DNA of 64,000 nucleotides from CAZHTS01 sp964535315 (GTDB lineage Bacteria > Chloroflexota > Anaerolineae > Anaerolineales > Anaerolineaceae). The notes below the pieces were generated by a model. The model was given only the letters and a program-made list of their open reading frames with translations, had not been told where the DNA came from and searched no databases. Of the stretch, positions 52,463 through 60,945 are shown in pieces. The DNA is taken from positions 1 to 64,000 of the forward strand of contig CAZHTS010000001.1 in NCBI GenBank assembly GCA_964535315.1, read 5' to 3'. Position 1 is the stretch's first letter. Each line of letters begins with the position of its first letter. Made by a program: the position numbers and the translations under genes.

Positions 52463-52549
52463 ATGCCAATCACCAATGATCTTCTGCGCGCACGACGACT
52501 GCTCAACGCACTCCAACCCCGGAGCGTTGGGCTTCTTGCGTTTGCATGA
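52463..52549 (+). CDS. Candidate arginine-containing leader peptide upstream of argG
   Basis: The 28-residue ORF MPITNDLLRARRLLNALQPR continues to SVGLLAFA and stops at 52549. Four of its residues are Arg, three within four codons (CGC GCA CGA CGA). It lies between the argGH promoter and an intrinsic terminator, the arrangement of an amino-acid attenuator. GCTCAACGC (52501-52509) and GCGTTGGGC (52524-52532) can pair just after the Arg codons. Confidence 0.45.
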   Translation: MPITNDLLRARRLLNALQPRSVGLLAFA

Positions 52550-52590
52550 AGTTGGATTGACCAGCCAAGCAGATTTGTTCCTGGACATCC

Positions 52591-52620
52591 AAAGCCCCGC
52601 CGCCCGGCGGGGCTTTTTTG
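52591..52620 (+). terminator. Intrinsic terminator upstream of argG (candidate attenuator)
   Basis: AAAGCCCCGCCG and CGGCGGGGCTTT form a very stable GC hairpin followed by TTTTTTG TTTTTTT. It lies 38 bases before ATG 52659 and after the argG promoter, so full-length argG mRNA requires readthrough. Confidence 0.85.
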
Positions 52621-52658
52621 TTTTTTTCATCTTTCAACCCATCCAAAAGGAGCCACAC

Positions 52659-53912
52659 ATGTCGAAACCTACTGTCAAGAAAGTTGTACTCGCCTACTCG
52701 GGCGGCCTGGATACCTCGGTCATCGTTCCCTGGTTGATCGAAAATTACAACTGCGAAGTCATCTGCTACACCGCCGACGTCGGCCAGGGTGAAGAATTAT
52801 CGGACCTGCCCGAACGCGCCAAGCAAAGCGGCGCCAGCAAATTGATCCAGCTCGATCTGCGCGAAGAGTTGTGCACCGATTACATCTTCCCCATGCTGCG
52901 CTCGGGCGCCATTTATGAGCGCAAATACCTGCTGGGCACCTCAATCGCCCGCCCGCTGATCGCCAAATACCAGGTCGCCATCGCCGAACAAGAAGGCGCC
53001 GACGCCGTGGCCCACGGCTGCACCGGCAAAGGCAACGACCAGGTGCGCTTCGAACTGGGCTTTACTGCGCTCAACCCCCGCCTGCACATCATCGCCCCCT
53101 GGCGCGAATGGGACATCCAGTCGCGCGAAGACGCCCTGAACTATCTCAAAGCCCGCAACCTGCCGCTGCCCGAAAGCAACCCATCCCTGTACAGCCGCGA
53201 CCGCAACCTGTGGCACATCTCGCATGAGGGCGGCCCGCTCGAGGATGCCAACTACGAGCCAGATGAATCGTTGTTCATGTTGAGCGTGTCCCCCGAAAAG
53301 GCGCCCGACCAGCCCGAGAAAATCGAAATCGGCTTTGAGGCCGGCATCCCCGTCAGCCTGAACGGCGAAAAGATCGCCCCGGTAAAACTCATCGAGACCC
53401 TCAATCAGTTGGGCGGCAAGCACGGCATTGGTCGCATCGACCTGGTTGAAAACCGCCTGGTCGGGATGAAATCCCGCGGCGTCTACGAGACCCCCGGCGG
53501 CACCATCCTCAGCACCGCCCACAAAGAACTCGAGTCGATCACCCTGGATCGCGACACTCTGCACTACAAGGATGTTATTGCCCAACGCTACGCCGAACTG
53601 GTATACTTTGGTTTGTGGTTCACCCCGCTGCGCAAGGCCATGGACGCCTTCTTCGCCGAAACCCAGGACGTCGTCACCGGCACGGTCACCCTCAAACTCT
53701 ACAAGGGCAACATCGTCATCGCCGGGCGCACCAGCCCCAACAGCCTGTACCGCGAAGAGTTCGCCACCTTCGGCCATTCGGCCGTATATGATCACACCGA
53801 CGCCGCCGGCTTCATCCGCCTGTTCAGCCTGCCTTCCAAGGTTCAGGCCATCATGAAGAGCGGCAGCCAGGATATCCCCCCTGTTCCCGCAAACGAAATC
53901 ATTCGCGACTGA
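52659..53912 (+). CDS. argG: Argininosuccinate synthase
   Basis: ATG 52659 follows AAAGGAG; the frame is open upstream but through the terminator. The 417-residue enzyme has the PP-loop VVLAYSGGLDTSV and the family motifs HGCTGKGNDQVRFE and SRGVYETPGG. It joins citrulline and aspartate with ATP to make argininosuccinate. argH follows eight bases later. Confidence 0.97.
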   Translation: MSKPTVKKVVLAYSGGLDTSVIVPWLIENYNCEVICYTADVGQGEELSDLPERAKQSGASKLIQLDLREELCTDYIFPMLRSGAIYERKYLLGTSIARPLIAKYQVAIAEQEGADAVAHGCTGKGNDQVRFELGFTALNPRLHIIAPWREWDIQSREDALNYLKARNLPLPESNPSLYSRDRNLWHISHEGGPLEDANYEPDESLFMLSVSPEKAPDQPEKIEIGFEAGIPVSLNGEKIAPVKLIETLNQLGGKHGIGRIDLVENRLVGMKSRGVYETPGGTILSTAHKELESITLDRDTLHYKDVIAQRYAELVYFGLWFTPLRKAMDAFFAETQDVVTGTVTLKLYKGNIVIAGRTSPNSLYREEFATFGHSAVYDHTDAAGFIRLFSLPSKVQAIMKSGSQDIPPVPANEIIRD

Positions 53913-53920
53913 GGTATGCT

Positions 53921-55288
53921 ATGAAACTGTGGACTGGCCGGCTTTCCGGAAATCTCAACGCCAAAACCGCCGCTTTAAACGACTCGCTGCCCTTCGACCA
54001 ACGTCTGGCGCTGGTAGACGTGCGCGGCAGCATCGCCTGGGCCAACGCCATCTATGTCGCCGGCATCCTGACCCAGGAAGAGTGCACGCACATCGTCCAG
54101 GGTCTCCAAACCATCCTGCAAGAATTCGAACAGGGCCAGTTCGTTTTTGCCCCCGGCGACGAGGATATTCACACGGCGGTCGAACGCCGCCTGGCCGAGA
54201 TCATCGGCCCGGAAGCCGGCAAGCTCCACACCGGTCGCAGCCGCAACGATCAGGTCGCCACCGACTTTCGCCTGTGGGTCGTCGAAACCGCCCACCAGCT
54301 CGAAAGTGAGCTTGCGGCACTGCAAAAAGCCCTGCTGCAACGCGCCGAACAGGACTTTGGTGTGCTGATCCCCGGCTACACCCACTTCCAGCAGGCGCAG
54401 CCCATCCTGCTCAGTCACTGGTGGCTCTCTCACTTTTGGGCATTGCAACGCGACCGCCAACGTCTGCAAATCGTGGGCCAGAACGCCGCCATTTCTCCGC
54501 TGGGCTGCGGCGCACTGGCCGGCACGGCCTTCCCCATCGACCGCTTTGCCCTGGCCCACGAGCTTGGTTTTTCTGCCCCGGCGCCCAACAGCCTGGATGC
54601 CGTCTCAGACCGGGATTTCGCCGTCGAATTCCTTTTCTGGGCGACCATGCTCGGCCTGCATCTCAGCCGCATCGCAGAGGCGCTCATCCTCTACACCACC
54701 CAGGAATACGGTTTCATCACCCTGGCGGATGAGTTTTCTACCGGCTCCAGCCTGATGCCGCAAAAGAAAAACCCCGACCCACTCGAACTGACCCGCGCCA
54801 AGAGCGCCCTGCTGTTAGGCCGCCTGACCGGCTTGCTGGCCACGCTCAAAGCGCTGCCCTCAGCCTATGACAAAGACTTGCAAGAGGACAAACCGGCCGT
54901 CTTCGACGCCGCCGACACCCTGGAACTGCTCCTGCCGGTGATGAGCGGCCTGCTCGCCACGCTGACCGTCAACGCCGGGCGCTGCCGGGGCGCCATCCAG
55001 GCTCAGGTGCTCGCCACCGACCTGGCCGATTATCTGGTCAAACGCGGCGTTCCTTTCCGCCAGGCGCACCACGCCGTCGGTCATGCCGTGCGCCGCGCCG
55101 AAGAACTTGGGGCGTCTCTCTCCGCTTTGCCGCTGGCCGAATGGCAGGCCATCCATCCGGCCTTTGCCAATGACCTGTTCGCCACTTTCGACGTAGACAA
55201 CTCGGTTGCCCTGCGCAACGCCTACGGCGGCACGGCCCCCCAGGCCGTGCAAGAACAGCTAAAACTGGCCCACCAGACTCTGGCCTGA
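53921..55288 (+). CDS. argH: Argininosuccinate lyase
   Basis: The 455-residue enzyme starts KLWTGRLSGNLNAKTAALND and has LHTGRSRNDQVATDFRLW, PGYTHFQQAQPILLSHWW and the mobile catalytic loop TGSSLMPQKKNPDPLEL. It cleaves argininosuccinate to arginine and fumarate. No other arg genes are in the window. A bidirectional terminator follows. Confidence 0.97.
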   Translation: MKLWTGRLSGNLNAKTAALNDSLPFDQRLALVDVRGSIAWANAIYVAGILTQEECTHIVQGLQTILQEFEQGQFVFAPGDEDIHTAVERRLAEIIGPEAGKLHTGRSRNDQVATDFRLWVVETAHQLESELAALQKALLQRAEQDFGVLIPGYTHFQQAQPILLSHWWLSHFWALQRDRQRLQIVGQNAAISPLGCGALAGTAFPIDRFALAHELGFSAPAPNSLDAVSDRDFAVEFLFWATMLGLHLSRIAEALILYTTQEYGFITLADEFSTGSSLMPQKKNPDPLELTRAKSALLLGRLTGLLATLKALPSAYDKDLQEDKPAVFDAADTLELLLPVMSGLLATLTVNAGRCRGAIQAQVLATDLADYLVKRGVPFRQAHHAVGHAVRRAEELGASLSALPLAEWQAIHPAFANDLFATFDVDNSVALRNAYGGTAPQAVQEQLKLAHQTLA

Positions 55289-55305
55289 AGCAAAATCCAC
55301 CGCCT

Positions 55306-55343
55306 TAAAAATCTCTGCGCCCGATTGGGGCGCAGAGATTTTT
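55306..55343. terminator. Bidirectional intrinsic terminator between argH and proA
   Basis: AAAAATCTCTGCGCCC and GGGGCGCAGAGATTTTT form a long hairpin with a four-base loop and T-runs in both directions. It serves both convergent operons. Confidence 0.92.
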
Positions 55344-55360
55344 AATTTTGCCCTACGGTC

Positions 55361-56620
55361 TCAAGTACGCACGTGATAATTGCCTTCCACCACCCACTTA
55401 TACGTGGTCAATTCTCGCAGCCCCATCGGACCACGGGCATGCAGCCGTTGGGTCGAAATCGCCACCTCAGCCCCCAGCCCAAACTGGCTGCCATCGGTAA
55501 AACGCGTGCTGGCGTTGACATACACCGCAGCCGAATCGACCTGCGCCACGAACCGGCGGGCGCGTTCATTGTTACCGGTCAGAATGCCGTCCGAATGCCC
55601 CGTACCATGTGCGCCAATATGGGCCATTGCCTCGTCCAACCCGGCGACCACCTCGAGACCCAGCACCAGGCTCAACCACTCGGTGTCAAAATCCTGTGGG
55701 CCGGCAGGCAGAACCCCCTCCGTCGCTTCTGCCCGCAGCACTGCCAGCGCCGCCGGCCCGGCTCGAAACGTCACGCCGGCTGTTGCCAGGCGCGCCGCCA
55801 GGCGCGGCAAGAAAGCGGACGCCAGAGAATGGTGAACCAGCACCGTATCCAGAGCGTTGCACACCGTGGGACGCTGCACCTTGGCGTTGTAAATCACCTC
55901 GATCGCCGCATCCAGGTCGGCGCTTTCATCTACATACAAATGGCAGATGCCTATGCCCCCGGTAATCACCGGGATGTTGCTGTTTTTACGGCAAAACGTG
56001 TGCAAAGCCGCCGCCCCGCGCGGAATAATCATATCCACGTACTCGTCCAGTCGCAGCAGTTCCGCCACCCGGGCGCGGTCGGGGTCGTCGATAAACTGGG
56101 TGCAATCCTCGGGCAGCCCGCTTGCCGCCAACGCCTGACGCAGCAGGCGCACCAGCACCCGGTTGGAAGACAACGTCTCGCTGCCGCCGCGTAAAATAAC
56201 CGCATTGCCCGATTTGACCGCCAGACCGGCCACATCCACCGTCACATTCGGGCGCGCCTCGTAGATCACGCCCAACACCCCCAACGGGACGCGCTGTTTG
56301 TGCAGGCGCAACCCGTTCGGTAACGTCTGCGCCTCAAAGGTCTCACCGACCGGGTCCGCCAGCCCGGCCACCGTGCCCAAATCGGCAATGATCCCCTTCA
56401 ACCGGCCCTCATTCAATGTCAGCCGGTCCACCAACGAGGCCGACAGCCCGGCCTGTATGCCAGCCTGCACGTCCAGGTCATTGGCCGCCAGGACATCTGC
56501 CCGCTGCTCCCACAACAACGCCGCCATCATTTCCAACGCCTGCCGGCGCTGCTGCCCGGAAGTCATCGCCAACGCCCGCCCGGCCTGGCGGGCGCGTCTA
56601 CCGATCTCAACCATATCCAT
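55361..56620 (-). CDS. proA: Gamma-glutamyl phosphate reductase
   Basis: The 419-residue enzyme begins MDMVEIGRRARQAGRALAM and has LGVLGVIYEARPNVTVDVAG, ILRGGSE and GGIGICHLYVDESAD with the catalytic Cys. It reduces glutamyl-5-phosphate to the semialdehyde for proline. It is the last gene of the run and lies 20 bases after proB. Confidence 0.97.
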   Translation of the reverse strand: MDMVEIGRRARQAGRALAMTSGQQRRQALEMMAALLWEQRADVLAANDLDVQAGIQAGLSASLVDRLTLNEGRLKGIIADLGTVAGLADPVGETFEAQTLPNGLRLHKQRVPLGVLGVIYEARPNVTVDVAGLAVKSGNAVILRGGSETLSSNRVLVRLLRQALAASGLPEDCTQFIDDPDRARVAELLRLDEYVDMIIPRGAAALHTFCRKNSNIPVITGGIGICHLYVDESADLDAAIEVIYNAKVQRPTVCNALDTVLVHHSLASAFLPRLAARLATAGVTFRAGPAALAVLRAEATEGVLPAGPQDFDTEWLSLVLGLEVVAGLDEAMAHIGAHGTGHSDGILTGNNERARRFVAQVDSAAVYVNASTRFTDGSQFGLGAEVAISTQRLHARGPMGLRELTTYKWVVEGNYHVRT

Positions 56621-56640
56621 CGCTCACCTCGCCTCATCGT

Positions 56641-57747
56641 TTAAAATAAAATCATGTTGTTATGGTGCACGACCTCATCACCGTAGGTAAACCCCAGGAT
56701 CCCCTCAATCTCCGCCGAACGGCGTCCCATAAAAGACGACACGTCCCTGGCCGAATAATTACACAGTCCCACCGCAACCTCTTTGCCGTTGGTATGGATC
56801 ACCCGCACCGTATCGCCGCGGTCGAAATCGCCTTCCACCGCCACAATCCCGACCGGCAGCAGGCTGCCGCCCCGGCGCAGGGCGCGCACCGCCCCGCTAT
56901 CGATGGTGATGACACCGTGCGACCCCTTGCCGGCGAGGATGTAACGCTTGCGCCCCTCCATCGTATTCGCTACCGGCGTGAAACCGGTGCCCAACGCCTC
57001 ACCCGCAACCAGGCGCAAGACCACATCCGCCTCATCGCCGCGAGCAATCGCCACGGCGGTGCCGGCCCGGCGCGCCAGGTCGGCGGCGCGTAGTTTGGTT
57101 AACATCCCGCCGGTGCCCAAACCGGTGCTGCTCCCCCCGGCTGCCAGCCACACCGCCTCGGGAATCTCACCTTCCGCCACATGCGGGATCAGGTGCGCCC
57201 CGGCATCCTGGCGTGGATCGCCGGTATACAAACCATCCTGATCGGTGAGCAGGATCAACAGATCGGCCTCGATCAGATTGGCTACCTGCGCAGACAGGCT
57301 GTCGTTATCCCCAAAACGAATCTCCTCGGTGGCCAGTGTATCGTTTTCATTAATAATCGGTATGATCTGCTGTTTGAGCAATGCCTGTAACGTATTGCGG
57401 GCATTGAGATATCGCCGCCGGTCGGCCAGGTCTGCACGCGTCAACAAAACCTGAGCCACCTTCTCACCATAAATTTGAAAAAACTGCTCGTAAATCGCCA
57501 TCAGGCGCGGTTGGCCCACCGCCGCCAACATTTGTTTGGCGGGTACAAACTTGGGCAGGTCGGGATAACCCAAGGACTCCCGACCCGCCGCCACCGCCCC
57601 GGATGAGACCAGCACTACTTCATTGCCCCCCGCTCGCACAGTAGCCAGCTGGCGCACCAGGTCGATCATCCGCGGTGAGGACAACCGCCTGGCGCCCGCC
57701 GTCAAAGTCGACGTGCCTACCTTAATAACAATTCGCCGTCCTGTCAT
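56641..57747 (-). CDS. proB: Glutamate 5-kinase
   Basis: ATG 57747 is preceded by GGGAGCGA; 368 residues. The amino-acid-kinase fold has RIVIKVGTSTLTAG, VLVSSGAVAAG and INENDTLATEEIRFGDND, and the last ~75 residues (AGKGSHGVITIDSGAVRALR) are a PUA domain. It makes glutamyl-5-phosphate, the first step to proline and the usual point of proline feedback. Confidence 0.97.
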   Translation of the reverse strand: MTGRRIVIKVGTSTLTAGARRLSSPRMIDLVRQLATVRAGGNEVVLVSSGAVAAGRESLGYPDLPKFVPAKQMLAAVGQPRLMAIYEQFFQIYGEKVAQVLLTRADLADRRRYLNARNTLQALLKQQIIPIINENDTLATEEIRFGDNDSLSAQVANLIEADLLILLTDQDGLYTGDPRQDAGAHLIPHVAEGEIPEAVWLAAGGSSTGLGTGGMLTKLRAADLARRAGTAVAIARGDEADVVLRLVAGEALGTGFTPVANTMEGRKRYILAGKGSHGVITIDSGAVRALRRGGSLLPVGIVAVEGDFDRGDTVRVIHTNGKEVAVGLCNYSARDVSSFMGRRSAEIEGILGFTYGDEVVHHNNMILF

Positions 57748-57762
57748 CCACGTCGCTCCCAC

Positions 57763-59559
57763 TTACGCCACCTGGCGGGCCTGCACCCGCTGGCGGATAC
57801 CATCTAACAGGCTGCGCGCCGCAATCTCCGGGCCTTTGTGCTCCATTCCGGCCACACCCAATTGTGTGCGCAGTTCACCTACTACAATACCGCGCTTGAA
57901 AAACGCCTCAAAGTATTGCTGCGCCAATGCATCCTGCAAATCGGGATATTGCGGCGGGCCAAAAATGTTGGCATAGAATGTATTCACCAGCCCCGTGGTG
58001 GTGGTGGTACCCTTGCTCATCACCGCCCCCGCCCGGAATACCGCCAGCGCCTCCCCGGCCGAAACAAACGGATGGATCACAGGGTGATCGCCGTCGACCA
58101 CATCATAGTTATTGGCGTACAGCACAAAATCGGGCTCAAAACCTTTGACCACGTCCTCGTATTTGGAAATCGGGATCACCACCCGCGCATTGACCTGATC
58201 GGGGTTCATGATGATCGTACGGTCGATCTGCCCCCAGGCATACCCGGATTGCAGGTCGTCCAGGCGCACAAAAGCGCCCACCTCGGTGCCATAACCGATC
58301 ACCTTGCCGTCAGGCTGGATCTCCAGCGCCCCCATATCGTCGGCAATCACCACCAAATCTTCCACGTCGTCTTTGATGATGCTGCGTAATGCTTCAAGCG
58401 TCTCCGATTTTCCCGCCCCGCTATCTCCCATCAACAGGAAAGTACATGCCCCCACATCGCGCAACACGATGTGGAACATGGCGCCGTGATACGGGAAACG
58501 TCCCTTCTTAAGCATCTTAATGTTGTGCAGGGTGAGCGTCATCTTCTTCAGATAACCGAAGTAACCGTATTCGTCCCGGCAGGGGATGGTTGCGACCAAC
58601 AGATCGTTCTCCTCGTCATCGTAGAAAATGGTTTCGTTCACGCCCTTCGCATGCTCGCCCTCCGCCGGCACACCAAACAGAAAGACGGCGTCGGGTTTAC
58701 GCAGCAGGTCATCGTTATCGGCCAGCTCAAACAGATTACACAACGAGAAGCCCAACTCGAAGAAACTCATCGAGAAATAGATCATGATCACCAGCGAACC
58801 CACCTTGGCCGGATAACACAGCCAGTCTTCCGGGCGCAGATCCAGTTTCTCCAGCGGATTGGCATCGACCCGCTGAAAGACGCCGCTGCGTTTATTCATA
58901 GGCGAGTTAAAGATCATCGGCGGGTAAATCAACACCTGGCGAGTGACCGAAATGGTATTCAACTTCTCATACCCGGCCGGATATGGGATGGGCCGTTGGA
59001 TGGTAATCGCCCCCACCTCGGCACCGGCGCTGACCTGGCGGTACACCCGCGGGTGGTTGCCGCTGATGTTCTCCTGTAAATCGCGGTACGTACCACGCAC
59101 CACATGCATCAACGTTTCCACTGTGTCGTTAAAGGTGCGGTAGGGGCGCTTATCGTAACGATCGCCAATCGAATCGCAGATGATCAGACGGTGCAGGCTG
59201 CGCCAGTAATTATAGAATTGCTCAACAAAATCGCTCAGCAGTGTCAGGTCGCGGAAGAAAGGCGCCGCACCATCCACCAGGCGCTTTACAGCGCTGGCAG
59301 GCAGTTTTACCAGGTAGTGCAGCGCCTGGATCAATACCCGGATATCGCGCTCGCTAATATTGTGCGGATCGGCAAAGATTTTCAATAACCGCGAATGTTG
59401 GTGTCCCAACGTGTGTAAATAATTCTTCAACACCTCCGCAAATAATTCGCTGGAGAGCAGTTCCTCCGGCGTATCGCAGATGGTATTGCGCAGGCGGATG
59501 ATCACCTTGCCGTCGTATAGTTGATAACAACCATTTTCCGTGTGATTTTCTTGAAACAT
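57763..59559 (-). CDS. HPr-kinase/PEPCK-like P-loop protein
   Basis: The 598-residue protein has MGDSGAGKSETLEALR (Lys384), a P-loop of the HPr kinase/PEP carboxykinase type, followed by LVVIADDMGALE with the likely metal-binding acidic pair. The N-terminal ~340 residues match no family I can name. It is not a standard PEPCK: the RYAG- and FLxTP-type motifs are not evident. It lies seven bases after citrate synthase and 15 before proB, which suggests a carbon-flow or regulatory kinase at the TCA/glutamate branch. Substrate unknown. Confidence 0.7.
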   Translation of the reverse strand: MFQENHTENGCYQLYDGKVIIRLRNTICDTPEELLSSELFAEVLKNYLHTLGHQHSRLLKIFADPHNISERDIRVLIQALHYLVKLPASAVKRLVDGAAPFFRDLTLLSDFVEQFYNYWRSLHRLIICDSIGDRYDKRPYRTFNDTVETLMHVVRGTYRDLQENISGNHPRVYRQVSAGAEVGAITIQRPIPYPAGYEKLNTISVTRQVLIYPPMIFNSPMNKRSGVFQRVDANPLEKLDLRPEDWLCYPAKVGSLVIMIYFSMSFFELGFSLCNLFELADNDDLLRKPDAVFLFGVPAEGEHAKGVNETIFYDDEENDLLVATIPCRDEYGYFGYLKKMTLTLHNIKMLKKGRFPYHGAMFHIVLRDVGACTFLLMGDSGAGKSETLEALRSIIKDDVEDLVVIADDMGALEIQPDGKVIGYGTEVGAFVRLDDLQSGYAWGQIDRTIIMNPDQVNARVVIPISKYEDVVKGFEPDFVLYANNYDVVDGDHPVIHPFVSAGEALAVFRAGAVMSKGTTTTTGLVNTFYANIFGPPQYPDLQDALAQQYFEAFFKRGIVVGELRTQLGVAGMEHKGPEIAARSLLDGIRQRVQARQVA

Positions 59560-59566
59560 AAGACCC

Positions 59567-60871
59567 TTACCCTTTCACAACCATATCTTCGAGCATTTTG
59601 GTGGTTAATGATTTCGGCCGTTCAATCGGCTTGCCCAACGCCCGCGACCAGACCGCATGCGCCGTCAAACCCAGGATACGACTGACGCCAAACAAGACGG
59701 TATAAAAATCGAACTGCTGTACGCCGTAATGATACTGTAATGTCCCATTAATCGCATCGACGTTCGGCCAGGGGTTCTTAACTTTGCCCATCTGCTTGAG
59801 CACGTCTGGCAGAATCTGATACACCAGTTCCACAAAACGGAAGACCTCATCCTCCGGCAAATACTTCTTCGCAAAATCGAACTGGGCGGTGAAGCGCGGG
59901 TCCGTGATGCGCAGGACGGCATGCCCATAACCCGGGATCATCCCACCGTTGTCCAACAGTTCATACAGGTAAGTGCGCATCGCCTCCGCATCCGGCAAGG
60001 TGCCAAAATGATCGCGCACACCCAGCAGCCAGCGCAGACATTCCTGATTGGCCAGGCCGTGCAGCGGGCCGGCCAGACCGTCCATCCCCGCCGAGCAGGT
60101 ATAGTACACGTCCGAGAGCGCCGAACACACCAGGTGTGAGGTGTGGGCGCTGACATTGGCGCCCTCATGATCCGAGTGGATCACAAAAAACAGACGGCAC
60201 AATTCTTTGTATTCCTGATTATCGCCCTTGCCGATCATGTGGGCAAAGTTTGCCGCCCAATCCAGGTTGGGGTCGGGCGCAATTACCAGCCCGTTCTGAT
60301 ATTTGTAGTTGTAGATCATGGCTGCAATAGCCGGCAGCTTGGCCGTCAGGTTAAGACTATCCTCCAAAAAATACTGCCAGTAGTCCGGCTTCAACACCCC
60401 ATCGGTATACGCCCGGGCAAAAATCGACTCGCTCTGCATGGACAGGATGGCCAATGAAAACATTGCCATCGGGTGCGTCTCGGGCGGCAAACCGCGAATT
60501 ACATCCATGACATAGTGCGGCACAGCGCTGCGTGCCCGCCATTCCGCCTCCACCTGTTGGGCCTGTTCCATATCCGGCATCTCATCCGTCAACAGAAGGT
60601 GGTATAACCCGCCGGCCATCGGGTACTCCGAACCGGGAGCCTTGGGCAGCAAGTCCAGCACTTCCGGGATGGTATAACCGCGCAAACGGATGCCCTCATA
60701 CGGGTCGACGTACGAAATATCGCTAACCTGGATCTGAACCCCGCGGATGCCGCCATAAATCTGTTCCACGGTTACGTCACACACTTTGAAGGCGCCATTG
60801 TCCTTCATCAACCGGGCGACCCGTTCGCGCCAGGCCGGCAGTTGAACAGCTATTTTGTCATGGATCATCAT
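59567..60871 (-). CDS. Citrate synthase of the mitochondrial type
   Basis: ATG 60871 (or 60868) follows AAGGAGAAG; the frame is open upstream through a terminator. The 434-residue enzyme has HSDHEGANVSAHTSHLVCSA, AGPLHGLANQE (His271), IPGYGHAVLRITDPR (His317) and NVDAINGTL (Asp372). These blocks read like eukaryotic mitochondrial citrate synthase rather than GltA. It condenses oxaloacetate and acetyl-CoA. The co-directional proBA genes draw on the same glutamate supply. Confidence 0.93.
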   Translation of the reverse strand: MMIHDKIAVQLPAWRERVARLMKDNGAFKVCDVTVEQIYGGIRGVQIQVSDISYVDPYEGIRLRGYTIPEVLDLLPKAPGSEYPMAGGLYHLLLTDEMPDMEQAQQVEAEWRARSAVPHYVMDVIRGLPPETHPMAMFSLAILSMQSESIFARAYTDGVLKPDYWQYFLEDSLNLTAKLPAIAAMIYNYKYQNGLVIAPDPNLDWAANFAHMIGKGDNQEYKELCRLFFVIHSDHEGANVSAHTSHLVCSALSDVYYTCSAGMDGLAGPLHGLANQECLRWLLGVRDHFGTLPDAEAMRTYLYELLDNGGMIPGYGHAVLRITDPRFTAQFDFAKKYLPEDEVFRFVELVYQILPDVLKQMGKVKNPWPNVDAINGTLQYHYGVQQFDFYTVLFGVSRILGLTAHAVWSRALGKPIERPKSLTTKMLEDMVVKG

Positions 60872-60889
60872 CGCGTTCTTCTCCTTAAC

Positions 60890-60917
60890 AAAAAATTCCC
60901 TGGAAAGTCCAGGGAAT
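60890..60917 (-). terminator. Intrinsic terminator/attenuator between iclR and citrate synthase
   Basis: On the minus strand ATTCCCTGGA and TCCAGGGAAT pair with a short loop and are followed by TTTTTTG, directly ahead of the AAGGAG of citrate synthase. Only 18 bases separate the U-run from the start codon, so no promoter fits between them. Confidence 0.85.
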
Positions 60918-60945
60918 GGATACACTGGTACTTTCTATGCCTGGT

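Noticed and set aside
52476..52658. 61-codon N-terminal extension of argG
   Set aside because: It runs through the terminator hairpin and U-run; ArgG begins MSKPTVKKVVLAYSGG with its own AAAGGAG.
52463..52658. T-box or other known riboswitch ahead of argG
   Set aside because: No T-box AGGGTGGNACCGCG-like sequence or known aptamer core was found; a leader-peptide attenuator fits better.
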